Shown: piece after piece, positions 23,047 through 34,595 of the stretch
Numbering within the stretch: position 1 is the first letter of the stretch
Layout of the letters: each line of letters starts with the position of its first letter
Source: Paraconiothyrium sp. Pb-2020
Taxonomy: Eukaryota; Ascomycota; Dothideomycetes; Pleosporales; Didymosphaeriaceae
Direction: 5' to 3'
Assembly: GCA_022419385.1 (NCBI GenBank)
Contig: JAJUBI010000007.1
Coordinates: 2,575,768 to 2,639,767, forward strand
DNA: 64,000 bases
Notes under the pieces: model-generated
Databases searched by the model: none
Seen by the model: only the letters and a program-made list of their open reading frames with translations
Told to the model about the DNA's origin: nothing
Translations under genes and position numbers: made by a program

Positions 23047-24159
23047 TCAGCATGTTATGTTGCGCCAAGATGACATGAACCAGAACTCCGCCCCAGCGAG
23101 ATTTACAATGCGGAGATATTGTTGCATCACGCTCGTAACTTTTTGATCCCGCCTGTCTCCTAGTGCATCGATGAACCCTTGATCTATCTTGATAGGCCAG
23201 AACATTACTGCACGCATTGCAATGTGCGCAGAGGTATCGATTCCAGATTGGAGTGATTCTAAGAGCTGGTTTGCTGCCGTATACGCTAGCGGGGAGCATA
23301 GCTGAGTATCATCCATTAAGGCTCGAAGCTGAACCATGCAGGAAGATAGTAATGGAGGAAGCGATCTTGCTGGGTCAGGTGCATGCTGAAAGATTGATCG
23401 GAATGGTCCATTCCAGATGACGTCTTGACTGCCGCTTAAGATGACGTTCATGCCGCGCAAAAGCTGGAACACCTCGAAAAGAGTTTCGATTGTGTTGTTT
23501 GTGCTTTCCGCGAAAGCAGTCAACGTTATCAGGCTTGCTGCTGCAAAAAGGGCATGGCAGTTCGACGGAGTGATGTCTGGCAGTACTCTGTTCACCTCTG
23601 CGATGGCAGCAGACTGATGGGCCGAGGCTTGAATACGATGTTTTGGCCGTGACTGCGGATCAATGTACGCTAGATGCGAGGCGGAAAACGCGAGGATGCA
23701 ATGCATCAGATACTTGTGTCGAAACGCTTCCTGAGTGACCAAGAAGCCCCATGTCTGTTTCGCTTGATCATTCCCAGGTACGGTGAGATAGGCATGCGCA
23801 GTGTAGTGGTGCATAAGTTCGAGATCATCCATCCAGCCATCGATTCCGCTGGTAGAGTGGCTGCGCGGTGAATTTGTTACCGGCAACACCGGAACAGGAG
23901 CGTTCGACCGCGCATCAGGGCTCGGATGCTCGGACGATCGACCGGACGGCGTACTGCTTGCACGATCGTCGGACAGCTGCGGTCTGCCCAGCAAGCTGCA
24001 TACAACGCCGTACTTGATGCAATTTGAACAGGGGCTCTGCTCGTTACACTGGATCTTTTTAGTAGAGTACTGGGCATGGGCGCTGAGCCTCACCTTGACC
24101 CGTCTCACTTTGCAGTGCTGGCACCCGTTTCTGGATTTCTTCGAGCCCAAACGTGGCAT
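23047..24159 (-). CDS. Zn2Cys6 transcription factor (UPC2/sterol-regulator-like layout)
   Basis: Exons 24094-24159 and 23047-24048 give 355 residues. The 45-nt intron (GTGAGG, branch CTACTAA, acceptor CCAG) falls inside the zinc cluster. After splicing the cluster reads GCQHCKVRRVK then CNEQSPCSNCIKYGVVC, a perfect C-x2-C-x6-C-x5-C-x2-C-x6-C. A Ser/Pro-rich linker follows, then a helical middle region with LELMHHYTAHAYLTV and HKYLMHCILAFSASHLA, typical of the short fungal regulators related to Upc2. It is a nuclear DNA-binding regulator, normally recognising CGG half-sites. It is divergent from the FAD oxidase (707 bp between starts) and convergent with the transporter, so it is a natural candidate regulator of both. 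The C-terminus is short but not obviously broken. Confidence 0.88.
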   Translation of the reverse strand: MPRLGSKKSRNGCQHCKVRRVKVRLSAHAQYSTKKIQCNEQSPCSNCIKYGVVCSLLGRPQLSDDRASSTPSGRSSEHPSPDARSNAPVPVLPVTNSPRSHSTSGIDGWMDDLELMHHYTAHAYLTVPGNDQAKQTWGFLVTQEAFRHKYLMHCILAFSASHLAYIDPQSRPKHRIQASAHQSAAIAEVNRVLPDITPSNCHALFAAASLITLTAFAESTNNTIETLFEVFQLLRGMNVILSGSQDVIWNGPFRSIFQHAPDPARSLPPLLSSCMVQLRALMDDTQLCSPLAYTAANQLLESLQSGIDTSAHIAMRAVMFWPIKIDQGFIDALGDRRDQKVTSVMQQYLRIVNLAGAEFWFMSSWRNITC

Positions 24160-24865
24160 TGCAGGCCAAGAACGACGGATGAAAGTGCGAGAGAGAGTGC
24201 GAGAGCGAAAGTGAGAACGGGTGCGAGAGCGATGGGGCTATGATTGGCGTCAGCCAGTGGTACTAGACCGCAACCGGCGCACTGAAACGTTCAAGTGCGG
24301 CGCCTTGGCCAATCACTGCCTGACGGGGAAAACCTGGAGACCCGTATCGCCCGTATACATACTAGAGCTTCCTTGCACTGTTCGGGAGAGGTACAGCGTT
24401 ATCAACTAGACGCCAGACTATGTAGGGTTGGGATTCGTAGCCAAGCACGCTCGACATCGCAAGCCTAGCTAGTTCGCCGTCAAATAGAAGCAAGCTCAGC
24501 ACTTCGTGGGACACTAGATCTACGCCTGACTTTGCGTTTAATGGATCTCAGCTAACACAGTCTAGCTTGGGGCGAGATGGATTGCGGTCTGTACACTTAC
24601 TTCGGCGATTTTTTCGAGGCTTAGACTAGCGTGCGCTCGTAGATCCCTGGGACGAACATGGGCATCTATCAGTGACGCGCATCAGCAGCGTACCGTTGTG
24701 GCTGCACTGATCTCAATTAGCTTCTCGGAAGATCCAGGGAGCAAACCCTGCAATGTCATTACATGGGCGATTCGACGTGCAATTTAACGCTGATGTACCT
24801 GAACTAACTTTATAAAGGGGTCGCACTGCTTCCAATGTGGACGACGTGCCAATACCTTCATCAAA
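24160..24865. promoter_or_regulatory. Divergent promoter between regulator and FAD oxidase
   Basis: The 707-bp interval separates two divergent starts. Near the regulator it contains a run of alternating GCGAGAG units (about 24185-24235). The oxidase side has a clear TATA box. CGG and CCG triplets occur but I see no ordered inverted pair that I would call a site. Confidence 0.5.
24811..24816 (+). promoter_or_regulatory. TATA box of the FAD oxidase gene
   Basis: TATAAA followed by GGGG lies 55 bp upstream of the oxidase ATG, the expected place for a strong inducible core promoter with a short leader. Confidence 0.65.
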
Positions 24866-26475
24866 ATGGTTCAACTATCGCTCTTTGCCCTCGCATCCTC
24901 TCTTGCGCTTGTATCAGCAATCGAAGAATGTGACTCTACACCAACAACAAACGTGTCCGACCCAACGGAAGCGTGTGGCATTCTCAAATCTTCACACCCG
25001 AATATTACCTTTCTGCCCGATGACGAAAAGTATACCAACGAGACGCAAGTTTCCTGGACCGCATCCGCATGGCTTAAACCAGCCTGCGTTTTCGCAGCTC
25101 GAAACGCCCAAGACCTGTCGTTCGCTGTGAAGACTCTTGTCAACACCTCCACACCCTTTGCGATGAGAGGGGGTGGCCACATGCCTATCTCGGATGCGGC
25201 AAACATCAATTCTACCGGTGTACTTCTCACAAGTACAAATCTGAACACCTTGAAGCTGAGCGATGACAAAGAGACTATGAGCATCGGTCCTGGTCCACGA
25301 TGGGGTGATGTTTTCCAGTATCTTGAGGGGACCAACTTGACTGTCATCGGGGGCAGACTGGCCCCTGTAGGCGTTCCAGGCCTGTTGCTCGGTGGGGGTA
25401 TGTCTTGGTATAGCTATAAGCACGGACAAGGATCTTCAGGAGGCAAGATCAAAGCCTATGAGGTAAAACTTACTCCATGCTATCGTGCTACAAATACTGA
25501 CTCGGTGTGCAGGCTGTTCTCGCAGACGGAACCATAGCGACTGTCACCGCAACCTCGAAGTACAAGGACCTTTACTGGGCACTTCAAGGAGGAGGAAATT
25601 CTTTTGCTCTTATCACGCGTTTCGATCTTCAGACCTTCTTTGCCGAAACGCCGCTTTTGGCAGATGCCAACTATGGCTCATCGAATGCCACCCGTGATGC
25701 CTGGCTCGCCAACATATTGGATTTCGCCCTCAATGTCGACAAAGATGGCGACACAGGAGCTGCCGTGATCCCAGTAGCCAGATGGGGACCCAATTTTACG
25801 GCACCACTGTACCAAACTACCCTCTTCTATAATGGAACCACCCCTCCAACTACTGGTCCGTTCAACGAATTCGTCAATGGAACCAAGCTCCAAGCTCTGA
25901 ACGGTACATCGACCCTACAGCGAGTCTCTTTGGCTCAGTATGGAACCGCAATGAGGCCTGCTTTCCAACCAGGCGGTCAATCATTCGGACTGAACCAGAA
26001 GTTCCATGTCGTCTCTACCAAAGCGACCTTGAAGGCCGTATCAATCGTACACGACACGTACTTTTCTTCTCTCCAGGCTTCTGGCATGGCAGACCGTCTT
26101 GCAGGATTTTTCTCTGGACTGGCATGGAACTGTATCACGAAATCCTGGGCCGCCGCTTCACAGGGTGCTCCCCAGAATATGCCTCAGGGACCGCAATTTT
26201 GGGTTGAGCAATCTTTGACATGGGAATCCGCTGATGACAGTGCGGAGATTGAAGAGTGGGTCGCTTCCGTCAATGCCGAGATACTTGAGAAGCTTGTAGC
26301 TGCCAACGCAACCGAGAGGTATACGTACTTGAATGACGCCGACAAAGGCCAAGCTGTCTTCCGCACTTATGGAGAGGAGAACTTGGAGAAACTCAAGGCC
26401 ATCCGAGCCAAGTATGACCCTCGCCGCGTTTATACCGACTTGATGCCTGGTGGTTTCAAGGTAGCGCACGAGTAG
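24866..26475 (+). CDS. Secreted FAD-linked oxidoreductase, berberine-bridge type
   Basis: Exons 24866-25462 and 25513-26475 give 519 residues. Residues 1-18 are a signal peptide (LFALASSLALVSA). The FAD-binding PCMH domain follows: FAMRGGGHM carries His105, the expected covalent FAD-histidyl site, and VIGGRLAPVGVPGLLLGGGMSW is the flavin-binding loop. The second covalent Cys found in bicovalent relatives is replaced by Leu. The substrate domain and the C-terminal BBE segment with YDPRRVYTDLMPGGF complete the protein. Several Asn-x-Thr/Ser sites fit secretion. Such enzymes oxidise sugars, alcohols or secondary metabolites with oxygen, giving H2O2. The neighbours (regulator, transporter, monooxygenase relic) suggest a metabolite role, but the substrate is unknown. 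Confidence 0.92.
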
Positions 26476-27468
26476 ACGGTCAATTGGCTGGCAATAGGTG
26501 GTCCCAGTCTGGTGAACAGAGGTGTGGGGTGTCAATAAGCCTATTAGCTTACAATAAAATTTGATAACCCAATCATGATTGCCTAGCCTTGCTACCATTC
26601 TCTCTAGGATGACCTTCTCGAAGGCGACTCCTTCCATTTTGGACAATGCAGCAAGTAGATTACATAATTTTTGGATGGTCGACGTTGGTTACGGAGAATC
26701 GAACATGTCTGTTGGTAATCACCTAGATCCTGCAAATACTAAGCGGGCTCGTCGATTTGCTCACGTACCTGAATGTTTGCGATGATGTGATGGATTTATG
26801 TGTCGTCTAGAGTCAACAATGTTACAATCCCGAAACAGATGAAACAGTGGATGGAGAGCTGGGATGAATAACATAGACGCTAAACTCATGTACGAGGTCA
26901 TAAAGGAAAGCAAAACACCTGCTCCTCGATTTGACTGACATAGCCGATCTCATGTTTCCAAGATGCTTGATTCCTAGCAATGTTCATGAGTCCACCATTA
27001 AGGTATCAATAATCTTGTCATCTTGTTAGTACCTCCGAACAAATGCACCTCTGCAGTTATTTACGCTTCTCTGCTGCTTAACAGTGTCGGGACCTTGGTC
27101 CATATGCCTAGTACCGACGTACAATGCGTAAAATAACCATAAAGTGGTACAACCTGAGGTCTCGACTATGTCAGTATCCAAGGTTTGTGGAAAGGCTCTA
27201 GAAAACACCTAAAAGTCCCGTGAAGACCACTGAAGACCATTCATGATTTAATGCGTGTAGTTCTAGTCAAAAACAAGGCGCTTACTGGATGCTCAACACG
27301 CCGACGTGGTACAGGTCTACTCGAGTCAAGAAAACAAAGGAAAATCTAAGATACAAGTCTATTCAAATTTGTTGATGACCCGTCATCAAAATGCCGCCAG
27401 TTGTTGTGCTCTTTGCGAAAGGTGACAGATTGAGAGCCACTGAGTGTTGTCATCATCGGACAACGAGC
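26476..27468. other. Intergenic region, 1 kb
   Basis: No intact gene or RNA is recognisable. It contains the 3' ends of the oxidase and of the membrane-protein gene. Confidence 0.5.
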
Positions 27469-28107
27469 CTATGGCTTTCTATCCGTCGATCGCATGGGCA
27501 TCATCGACGATGAGCTACCTGGGCTGCAATCAATGTCCACATTCGCACCCTCGCGCCTCTTCTTGTACTCTCGGAACTCGCGAATCGCAATAGCAGCGGA
27601 ATAAGACATTGAGATACTATTCCAACGTCAATGGAAGATCATGACAAGCTATATGTATGTATACGTACTTCAGCACGATGGCAAGTCCCACTACTCCCCA
27701 GCTCAGATAGCAAGAAATGCCAGTGCATCTCTGCAAGTTTGCCTGCATAACAAGAAATGCGACTGCACCCCAGAAGACGACTTCTAGGCAATTAATGATC
27801 GCGTTTGCTTTGTAGCTATGCCAGCGCTTGAACGGACGCGAGTATTCCGAAAGAAGCTGATATAGGAGGAGAATCAGAGATTTAGCCCCCTGCCAAGACG
27901 TGAGTATAGTTCTTATCGATGAAAATCATGAAGATGTACCATGCCTAGAGCAATCGTGTTCGCTCGTGTACGGGGTTGGTTCTTCATGAACAGTCGCGGA
28001 ACGGAGAGACCCATTGCAGTAGCTATCATAAGTAATTGTACCAAATGAAGTGGGAGCATGAATCTAGGAGAGAAGAAGCTGTTGTTCAAGAAGTCTAGAA
28101 GAGCCAT
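27469..28107 (-). CDS. Four-helix membrane protein, MARVEL-like, three exons
   Basis: Exons 27940-28107, 27669-27889 and 27469-27616 join in phase to 178 residues; introns are 50 and 52 nt with GTACAT/GGCAG and GTACGT/AATAG ends. Four hydrophobic segments are visible, at about residues 17-39, 52-70, 84-108 and 112-138. A Cys-rich turn RCTGISCYLSWGV lies between helices 3 and 4. The basic cytosolic tail EYKKRREG and a Ser/Met-rich end follow. The pattern of helix 3 (NCLEVVFWGAVAF), the Cys pair and SWGV resembles small fungal MARVEL-like membrane proteins of unknown role. No single exon is long enough to stand out, so the gene is easy to miss. It sits beside the oxidase and could belong to the same group, but that is inference. 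Confidence 0.75.
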
Positions 28108-31100
28108 GATGAGAGGATTGGATGAGAAAAAAGGTCCAAAGTTAGATTGGGACAGACGTGTCTTTCGTTGCTGGTGGATACCTTACAATTGTCGTCCACG
28201 GCTGCTTTTAAAGCACCACTTCGCTAGTACACTGTATGAGAAGCATTGCTTGCTCATCACCAACGCGTAGTGCCTCAGCCGCAATGTAGATGTACGGTGT
28301 GTACGCCTGATGTATGTAAGACCGAGTGCGAATACGAGTGCGAATACGTCGGGCCGACAACGTGCGGCACTTTCCGCTAACCAAGCATACTAAACGTCTT
28401 CGCCAGCTGCAAGAAGGCCCTTCTACAACCACTTCCCTCCAGCTTCGAGCCTGTGCGTCTCTCAAGGTCTTCCTAAAATGACAATGCTTGAGAAGCTAAA
28501 TTGGAAAGTTCGAGTGTCGAAAATCCCGTCTCTTCGCCGCACGCCCCCTTGATACTTTCCTCAGCATCTGAGTGGCCGGCCATGTCAGTTCCGGTTCCAT
28601 GCTACCAATGTAACAGGGAGCATTGGTATGGCGGAGTCGGTTTCAACTTCGGTCGTAACAACAAGCAGTCCCGAATTAGCATCTGCTGATCAACAAGACT
28701 CTCGCGCGAGGGTACCGGCATCTTCCCAAGGCCACATTCTTGGTGTCGCACTGAGTCGGTGCTTTCTAGACATTGATATGATCCCAAGCAAACCGTCGCA
28801 CAACGCACGCAAAATTTTATGAACGATAACCTCAAGTAGAGGTTGGTAAATGCTGGAAATAGCTTGCGATGTCATTTCTATGGAGCAAAGAAACCTGAAT
28901 GAATGCGCGCAAGTCGTCCAGTATACGTCGCAATCACGATGGACGAACCACCTCCAATAGTGCATCGAGCGAATTTCGACCTGCCCTTCGGTTGTGTGGA
29001 CCTTGCGAAAGACGAAATGTTATATGTGGTATGTAGACATAGGTACAATCCAGCCATGTGTGTCTGATTCAATCTAGCTTCGTACGTCAAAGCCTTACTT
29101 TGGCGACCGCCGCGCAGCTGGGTCTTCATGAGGCAATGCTTCCCGCGTCGTAATCGACCACACCGCTGCGCTTTAGTACACTATCTACCAGCGAGCCGAA
29201 TGTAGCTACTGCGATAGAGTTCAAACGCAGAACATTGAAGAAGGAACACCGAGATGTTTGCCCCTCAACTCGGACCTGAGACGCCCGCTGCCACCATATC
29301 TATATCAATGCTTTCACGTCTCGCAAGGGCTACGTGTACAAGCTGAGCACGATCGAAACGGTGGTCTTGTAATATAGCGAACACAGACACACAGACCTGG
29401 AGAGGTAAACTACCAAGTCAATCGAGCAAACATGCAGGGGCTTTCCTTACATGATGGGTTGAAGTAATGTCGTCTCGACGGCGTGCGAAGGCCCTAACAT
29501 CTTGTCGGGCAGTGGACAACGAGATCGGATTGGAACATGAGACCGAGAAGCCTGGAATGAACGTGTGCGCACCCTCGAGAACTTTGTTTCCCCCTTTATC
29601 ACACCCATCGGACCTGGTCCAGATGGCGCCAAAGAACTACCCGTTGAGGAGATTCAATGTCCTGGGATATTATGTGCCGAAGGACGCTTGCACGCAGGAT
29701 GAAGACATAAAGATAAGGCGAAGAGATGTCTTCGATGCCTGAGAAGAGCCGACTATTGAAGATTCCCACCGTTATTGATTTTCAGAACGACAATGACTCC
29801 ACAGCCGGAAAACCAAGCCTGTCCTTGTACGCCAGTATTTTCTTCCGAGTCATACCGAGGTTCCAAGCTGCATGGATGCGCACTGCGCAAGACTGCAGGA
29901 GCTCATTGAACGTTAACATGCGCTCAACAAGGTTCAGTTCGAAGCCAAGTATGAAGGTGAATCTCAGAATGACAAGTCTTTAGCAGTAAAAATTAAGGAG
30001 TAAGTTGTATACCCTCAGTAGAGTGCTCTGTATACTGAATATGCACTAGTAATATAAAAAATGTGTGCAAAGTCATGGCAATCTATATACCGCGCCCGCC
30101 TCACCAACAATATCTCACAAGGAGCCAAGATGTGGGTCCCAGTCATCCGCGAGACTAGAAAGACCGAGTCAATGAATAAGATGATACATAAAACTAGAAG
30201 AATACTTGGGGCTTCGACGGCAAGACTGTGGTTGGTGTATCCGCGGATATCAAATAACGACGACTGTAAGTTTCTATCGGTACTAGGTGACCATTGATCG
30301 ATGGACTGATCGGTGGACCGCAGGTGTCAAAGAAGACAACTCGTCAAGGACATGACAAATTGAGATGAAGAGCGACGCAGGTTCAATAAGCCCAGTCCAC
30401 AGAATCGATGCTATTCGAATTGCGCGCTGGCTAACCCTTTCTATGGTCTTCATCGACTAGATCCAACAGATGTTGCAATGTGCAGCACAAGGGTGAGGTA
30501 AGACAACCCATTGAGGGACAGCTGTGTCCATTAGATCGACGAACGAGAAGAAATGACGGCCGGACCACTCGCTGTCCCGATACGGTAAGATTGTTGCGAG
30601 ATGGGTTTAGCGATAGCCTCGAACGACTCAGCCCCACCTGCACGCTGTGGACCGCAGCATCGCAAAAAATATTCCCAATCTAGACGGATAGGCCAGGTGG
30701 AGATCATTTCAATTTCTCTCAGCAGCTGCCCGGACACATCTCCTGAGGGGTTTATGCAGCCCAGACTCGACACCTTGAGATCGTAGAGGCAGGCAACCTT
30801 GGGAGTCGCTAGCTAATGCATATCCGTCTCAGGACGCGTTCAAAGTCGACTAGATTTCGATCTTTTCTACCAGAGCGCATTATTCAATCGGTTTCCGGGT
30901 GCGGAGCCTCACGCTCAGGGGGTTTGTAACGCAAACACCGCACGCGCTCTGGTTCGCGACTGCGCCCCCGCCCCCAATTTAGACCCCACCACCACCACCA
31001 CCACCACCACCGTCCACGAACAGTATTTCTCACTGTCGCGCATGGTGTTTAGTATTCCTAAGCAGCTTGTGCTTACTCGACGAGCGGCTATTGGATGTCA

Positions 31101-31380
31101 CTTTTCGACTCACACAAGGCTGGAACTGCGCCTTTGTGTAGACTTCCGGACATAGAAGGTAAGATGCGGCTCTGTAGACTTCAGAGGGCGCTGTCAGCCC
31201 TGCAACAATGGTCAGTTGGTATATTAGGTAGGGAGGCAGTCCAGGTGAATGTGCTTTGATTCACTGGCACTATAGTGAGCAAGTCCCTCAGCGACATTAC
31301 GGACCTCACCTACGGCGAATTACACGACGCGTTCTTATTCATTTACAATTTTTAAACTTCTTTGCCCAATCACTGCCGCG
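28108..31380. other. Gene-poor region, 3.3 kb, with short open fragments
   Basis: I find no intact gene. Several open stretches (for example 29465-30000 on the plus strand) have protein-like pieces such as EAWNERVRTLENFV, but frames are broken by many stops and I can assign none. This may be decayed coding sequence. An (ACC)n run is listed separately. No tRNA or transposase is recognised. Confidence 0.45.
30988..31011 (+). repeat. (ACC)8 microsatellite
   Basis: Eight perfect ACC units lie about 370 bp upstream of the next start codon, preceded by C-rich sequence. It is a simple-sequence repeat with no spacers. Confidence 0.95.
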
Positions 31381-32259
31381 ATGGCGACACCAAGTTATAC
31401 CGAAGCGGATGCTAGAGCCGCGCACACCAGATCAAGACGCCATCGCGCTCTCCATGCAACAGCGACGGGTTTCTCGCTCGCCCTAACACCCGTCGCTCCC
31501 TTCATGGCCATTCCATCCGTAGTTGGAGCATACAAGACCCACAAGCATCACAAATCCAAGCGCCTTCTGGAAGCACAACATCCTGAACTTACGCAAAAGA
31601 CCAATGACGACACGTTCAATGCCAATGTCCGCCAGGTCATGCGGCACTACAGCCGTGGCTCCATTGGTCTCGTCTCGGCCAGTGTTCTGGCGCCCGTTCT
31701 CCCACACATGGTTCTCCCTGCGGGGATGAACGTTTACATCTTGCACCGCGCGGAGAAAGACCGGAAAGAACTCGCCCAGCAGATGCACAGCAAAGGATTT
31801 CGTGTCCGCAAACGCGATTTAGCCCGGGGTCTCACACGCGTCGTTATCGAGAAAGCGATTCTCATTCCCATGACACTCGGTCACGATGATTTGCTGATCG
31901 CATTCCCAGCCGCTGCGTTCAGCGACGGTGGCTTGTTACATGCTGACTTGCTGAATGTAGAGGGAATCCACGAGTTCAATGAAGCAGTGAACGCCCCTGT
32001 GGAGCAGATTCAGGAGGCTCTAGGCATCCAGACTTCGGAGGAGAGGCTGGAAGATGTGCAGCATTTCAACCCAGATACTGGGGGTTGGCATGAAGATGCG
32101 GGTGTAGTTGCGTCGAACGTGGTTATTGCGGGGTCTGCAGCTGCGGCGGTAGAGTGGGTTGTTGATCGGCCGTTGGAGTACAAAGATGGAAAGATACAAA
32201 AGATCGCGATGGAAGAGAAGGAGGGTGCTGTAGGGCGGGCTGCTGAGATCAGGCGATGA
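31381..32259 (+). CDS. Hypothetical protein with membrane-like segments, 292 residues
   Basis: A single-exon protein starting MATPSYTEADARAAH. A basic N-terminus (HTRSRRHRALH) precedes a hydrophobic stretch (about 28-50). A second hydrophobic region (about 98-120, including LAPVLPHMVLPAG) is followed by a basic linker RAEKDRKELAQQMHSKGFRVRKRD. A third, weaker one near residue 250 is Ala-rich (ASNVVIAGSAAAAVEW). It appears to be a fungal protein of unknown function, possibly membrane-associated. I recognise no domain. The open frame has normal codon use and good length, so I believe it is real. The start is the first ATG and is directly downstream of a pyrimidine-rich leader. Confidence 0.7.
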   Translation: MATPSYTEADARAAHTRSRRHRALHATATGFSLALTPVAPFMAIPSVVGAYKTHKHHKSKRLLEAQHPELTQKTNDDTFNANVRQVMRHYSRGSIGLVSASVLAPVLPHMVLPAGMNVYILHRAEKDRKELAQQMHSKGFRVRKRDLARGLTRVVIEKAILIPMTLGHDDLLIAFPAAAFSDGGLLHADLLNVEGIHEFNEAVNAPVEQIQEALGIQTSEERLEDVQHFNPDTGGWHEDAGVVASNVVIAGSAAAAVEWVVDRPLEYKDGKIQKIAMEEKEGAVGRAAEIRR

Positions 32260-33274
32260 CATGATGAAAGGTATGGAGTTGTTGGTATTGTAGTAAATCG
32301 TGTAGATCTTCAATCTCATTGCCCATACCACAATATCTCTGAATCCCTAATCTTTCTATTTTGTGACGTGCAAAACACGCACCAGCAAAAGAGAACTCTA
32401 TCACTGATACGCGATAGATAGTCAATATACCAGAGAAACCTATATTCTCACACATTTCGAACCATTCGCGCTTTGATGCCATTGGAAGAAGCGGCTGGCG
32501 CAGGATGCAAGCGCTAACCCAATCTAGTCGGAGAAAGCACAACAACAATACTTGAACAAGATGGAGCGTGCGTATAAGTATCGCGCCGAAAAAGCCCAGA
32601 AAGCTTTGAGTCTTCCGAAACTAAGATAAATTCGCCAGATTAGGACCCGAGCAGGGGACCTAAGCCTCCGCGCACTTGCCTGTTTTGCTCATTATCACGA
32701 ATGCCTATTGCGGAGGGAAACTGCAGATGGCCGGGTGGAAAACCTGGTTCGTTATCTAGTTTGTGGCATTGTTGAGCTTCGTGGGCTTTAGTATAAGGTT
32801 GTCGCCGCTAGTCCTTTGAGCAACACATCCAAGTCCTATCCACACTTTCTTTGACTGAACATTTATCCATCGAACCAAAAAAATAAAGTACCCAGTTCCG
32901 GAGACCTAACCATTATGGTCACCACTCAATGACTTTACACCTTTTTACACGTCCATCCAGCGTCATTGAACGCCAAATCTCAGAGGCACGGGGGATGTCT
33001 TGGATTACAGCCCCAGAACTCAATTCTACATTCAATGTGTAACTTATTATGGAGTTTACTAGAGAGTCAAAGCGATTCAAGCTTTTCCGTAGTACTGTCG
33101 GGTGAAGGCCCCATAAACCATCCCGAACCCTTTCACTTTGCGTCCATTATATCCGAGCCTTCTTGGAAAATTCGCCTCGTTCTGGGAACCACCATCCCGT
33201 CGCTATGCCACTTGGACGTTTGGCGACCCCAAAAGCAATAACACATTTCAATCACGTTTCTTGTGCGCGAAGGC
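32260..33274. other. Intergenic region, 1 kb
   Basis: Nothing recognisable on either strand; it lies between convergent genes. Confidence 0.55.
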
Positions 33275-34285
33275 TTAAAGTCTCACTGATTTCCTCTTCC
33301 CAGCTGTGAGCCTCACTAGCCTCCTAAATAACCAGTCCTCGAACTCCGCCTCGTCTAAACCTGTAGACATTTTGTTGGATCTGGGAATCCACATCGACGA
33401 GTACCGCGTTTTATGTTTCGGCGGGTCCTCGGCATAGGAAAGTAGCTCCTGCGTGTAGGAGGTCTCACCTTCGCAAGCGAATTGAATCGCATACGCCCTA
33501 TCTGCAAAAACACTTGCGCGGATGTTGTCGCCATGCGCATTGCTAGTCTGGAAAGCAGTGAAGTAGATGCTTGCGGCTAATGCCCCCGGGTTGCCATTGA
33601 ATTCCTTGTTATAGTGATCGAGTACCGAGCGACAGTCGTCTAGAACCTTCTTGGGTTGGTGCCTAATTCGGAGTGGATCATCAATGCCATCAGTGAGTCG
33701 CTGGATTTCGGTCCGGCGATGGTCACTACTCGACGCCTGAGTCCGCGGGAGGGAGCATGCTCGGCAGTTGCATTGGAACTCGAACGCTTCTCTGAGTACC
33801 GAACGTCGCTTCGCACGCGGCACGCCATCAAAGTCGAAATATGATATCGTGATTTCTTCCCCAGATCTAATTGGCCTAAGGGCGTGAACAGTTCGGTGCT
33901 TAGCACTGGAGTTCCACGTGCTAATGGCGTTTGGGAAGCAACTGTGATTGAGGAGACAAATTGTGGAGAATATCGCATACTCCGTTACGTCATGCCCGCA
34001 TGGCATAGAGTATCTATCGAAGAATTCGCTGAAGGGAAACAACGATTGATTCTTGTTTGGCGCGAGAATTTTACCCTCGAACCGGTCTCGGAAGATGCGT
34101 CGAGATTCATTTGACAGGTTTCTCAGGCGAAGGGCAAGGATGCGCTGGCGGTCCCACGACGCCTTATCGAATACAGTGCACGGCACTGTAAGAAGCGGTT
34201 TCTCCCAGAGGATTCGAGTACCTTCAGCGATGTCGACGTGTGCCACGATGTCATCGCCTTTGCCAGGTATAGGACGTATCTTCAC
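33275..34285 (-). CDS. SET-domain protein, 5' end unresolved
   Basis: The open region encodes about 336 residues with a SET domain. The N-terminal piece is IRPIPGKGDDIVAHVDIAEG, then LLNHSCFPNAIS (the cofactor-binding NHS motif) and GEEITISYFD, then a post-SET-like CNCRAC. A helical tail follows. These proteins are lysine methyltransferases of the small fungal SET group; the target is unknown. The open frame begins with GTG, and a stop codon lies three codons upstream with no in-frame ATG between, so the true start must be in an upstream exon that I could not place. The acceptor is probably GGTAG at about 34298. There is no sign of frameshift inside. Confidence 0.8.
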   Translation of the reverse strand: MKIRPIPGKGDDIVAHVDIAEGTRILWEKPLLTVPCTVFDKASWDRQRILALRLRNLSNESRRIFRDRFEGKILAPNKNQSLFPFSEFFDRYSMPCGHDVTEYAIFSTICLLNHSCFPNAISTWNSSAKHRTVHALRPIRSGEEITISYFDFDGVPRAKRRSVLREAFEFQCNCRACSLPRTQASSSDHRRTEIQRLTDGIDDPLRIRHQPKKVLDDCRSVLDHYNKEFNGNPGALAASIYFTAFQTSNAHGDNIRASVFADRAYAIQFACEGETSYTQELLSYAEDPPKHKTRYSSMWIPRSNKMSTGLDEAEFEDWLFRRLVRLTAGKRKSVRL

Positions 34286-34595
34286 GAACCCATTCTACCA
34301 GTTCGCGTTGACGCTGCTAGCCGGCAAAGCCATTATCAGTGCGTACGATATCGAAGTAATCTTCGACGGGATGCGGTATCTCTTCTCTACCAGAGTACGG
34401 TCAGCTATAGCGGCAACGATCGTTTGCAATTGCAGGACTTGCCGGTAGGTTGACTTGTTTTCTTGCGCTGTGTACACCTATTCGTTGCCGGCAATAATGG
34501 TAGCCTCACGACTTCTTACAGCGTTCTTATGTCCTTTGTCAGATGGGCAACGAAGACAGAAGGCTAAATCAGGCGAAGCAAACGGGCTCTAGCGC

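Noticed and set aside
16190..28107. Calling the accessory block a secondary-metabolite cluster
   Set aside because: No backbone synthase is present in the window, so only the weaker statement of a detoxification or relic cluster is made.
30988..31011. Repeat that could be taken for a CRISPR-like array
   Set aside because: It is a plain trinucleotide run with no spacers, in a eukaryotic genome.
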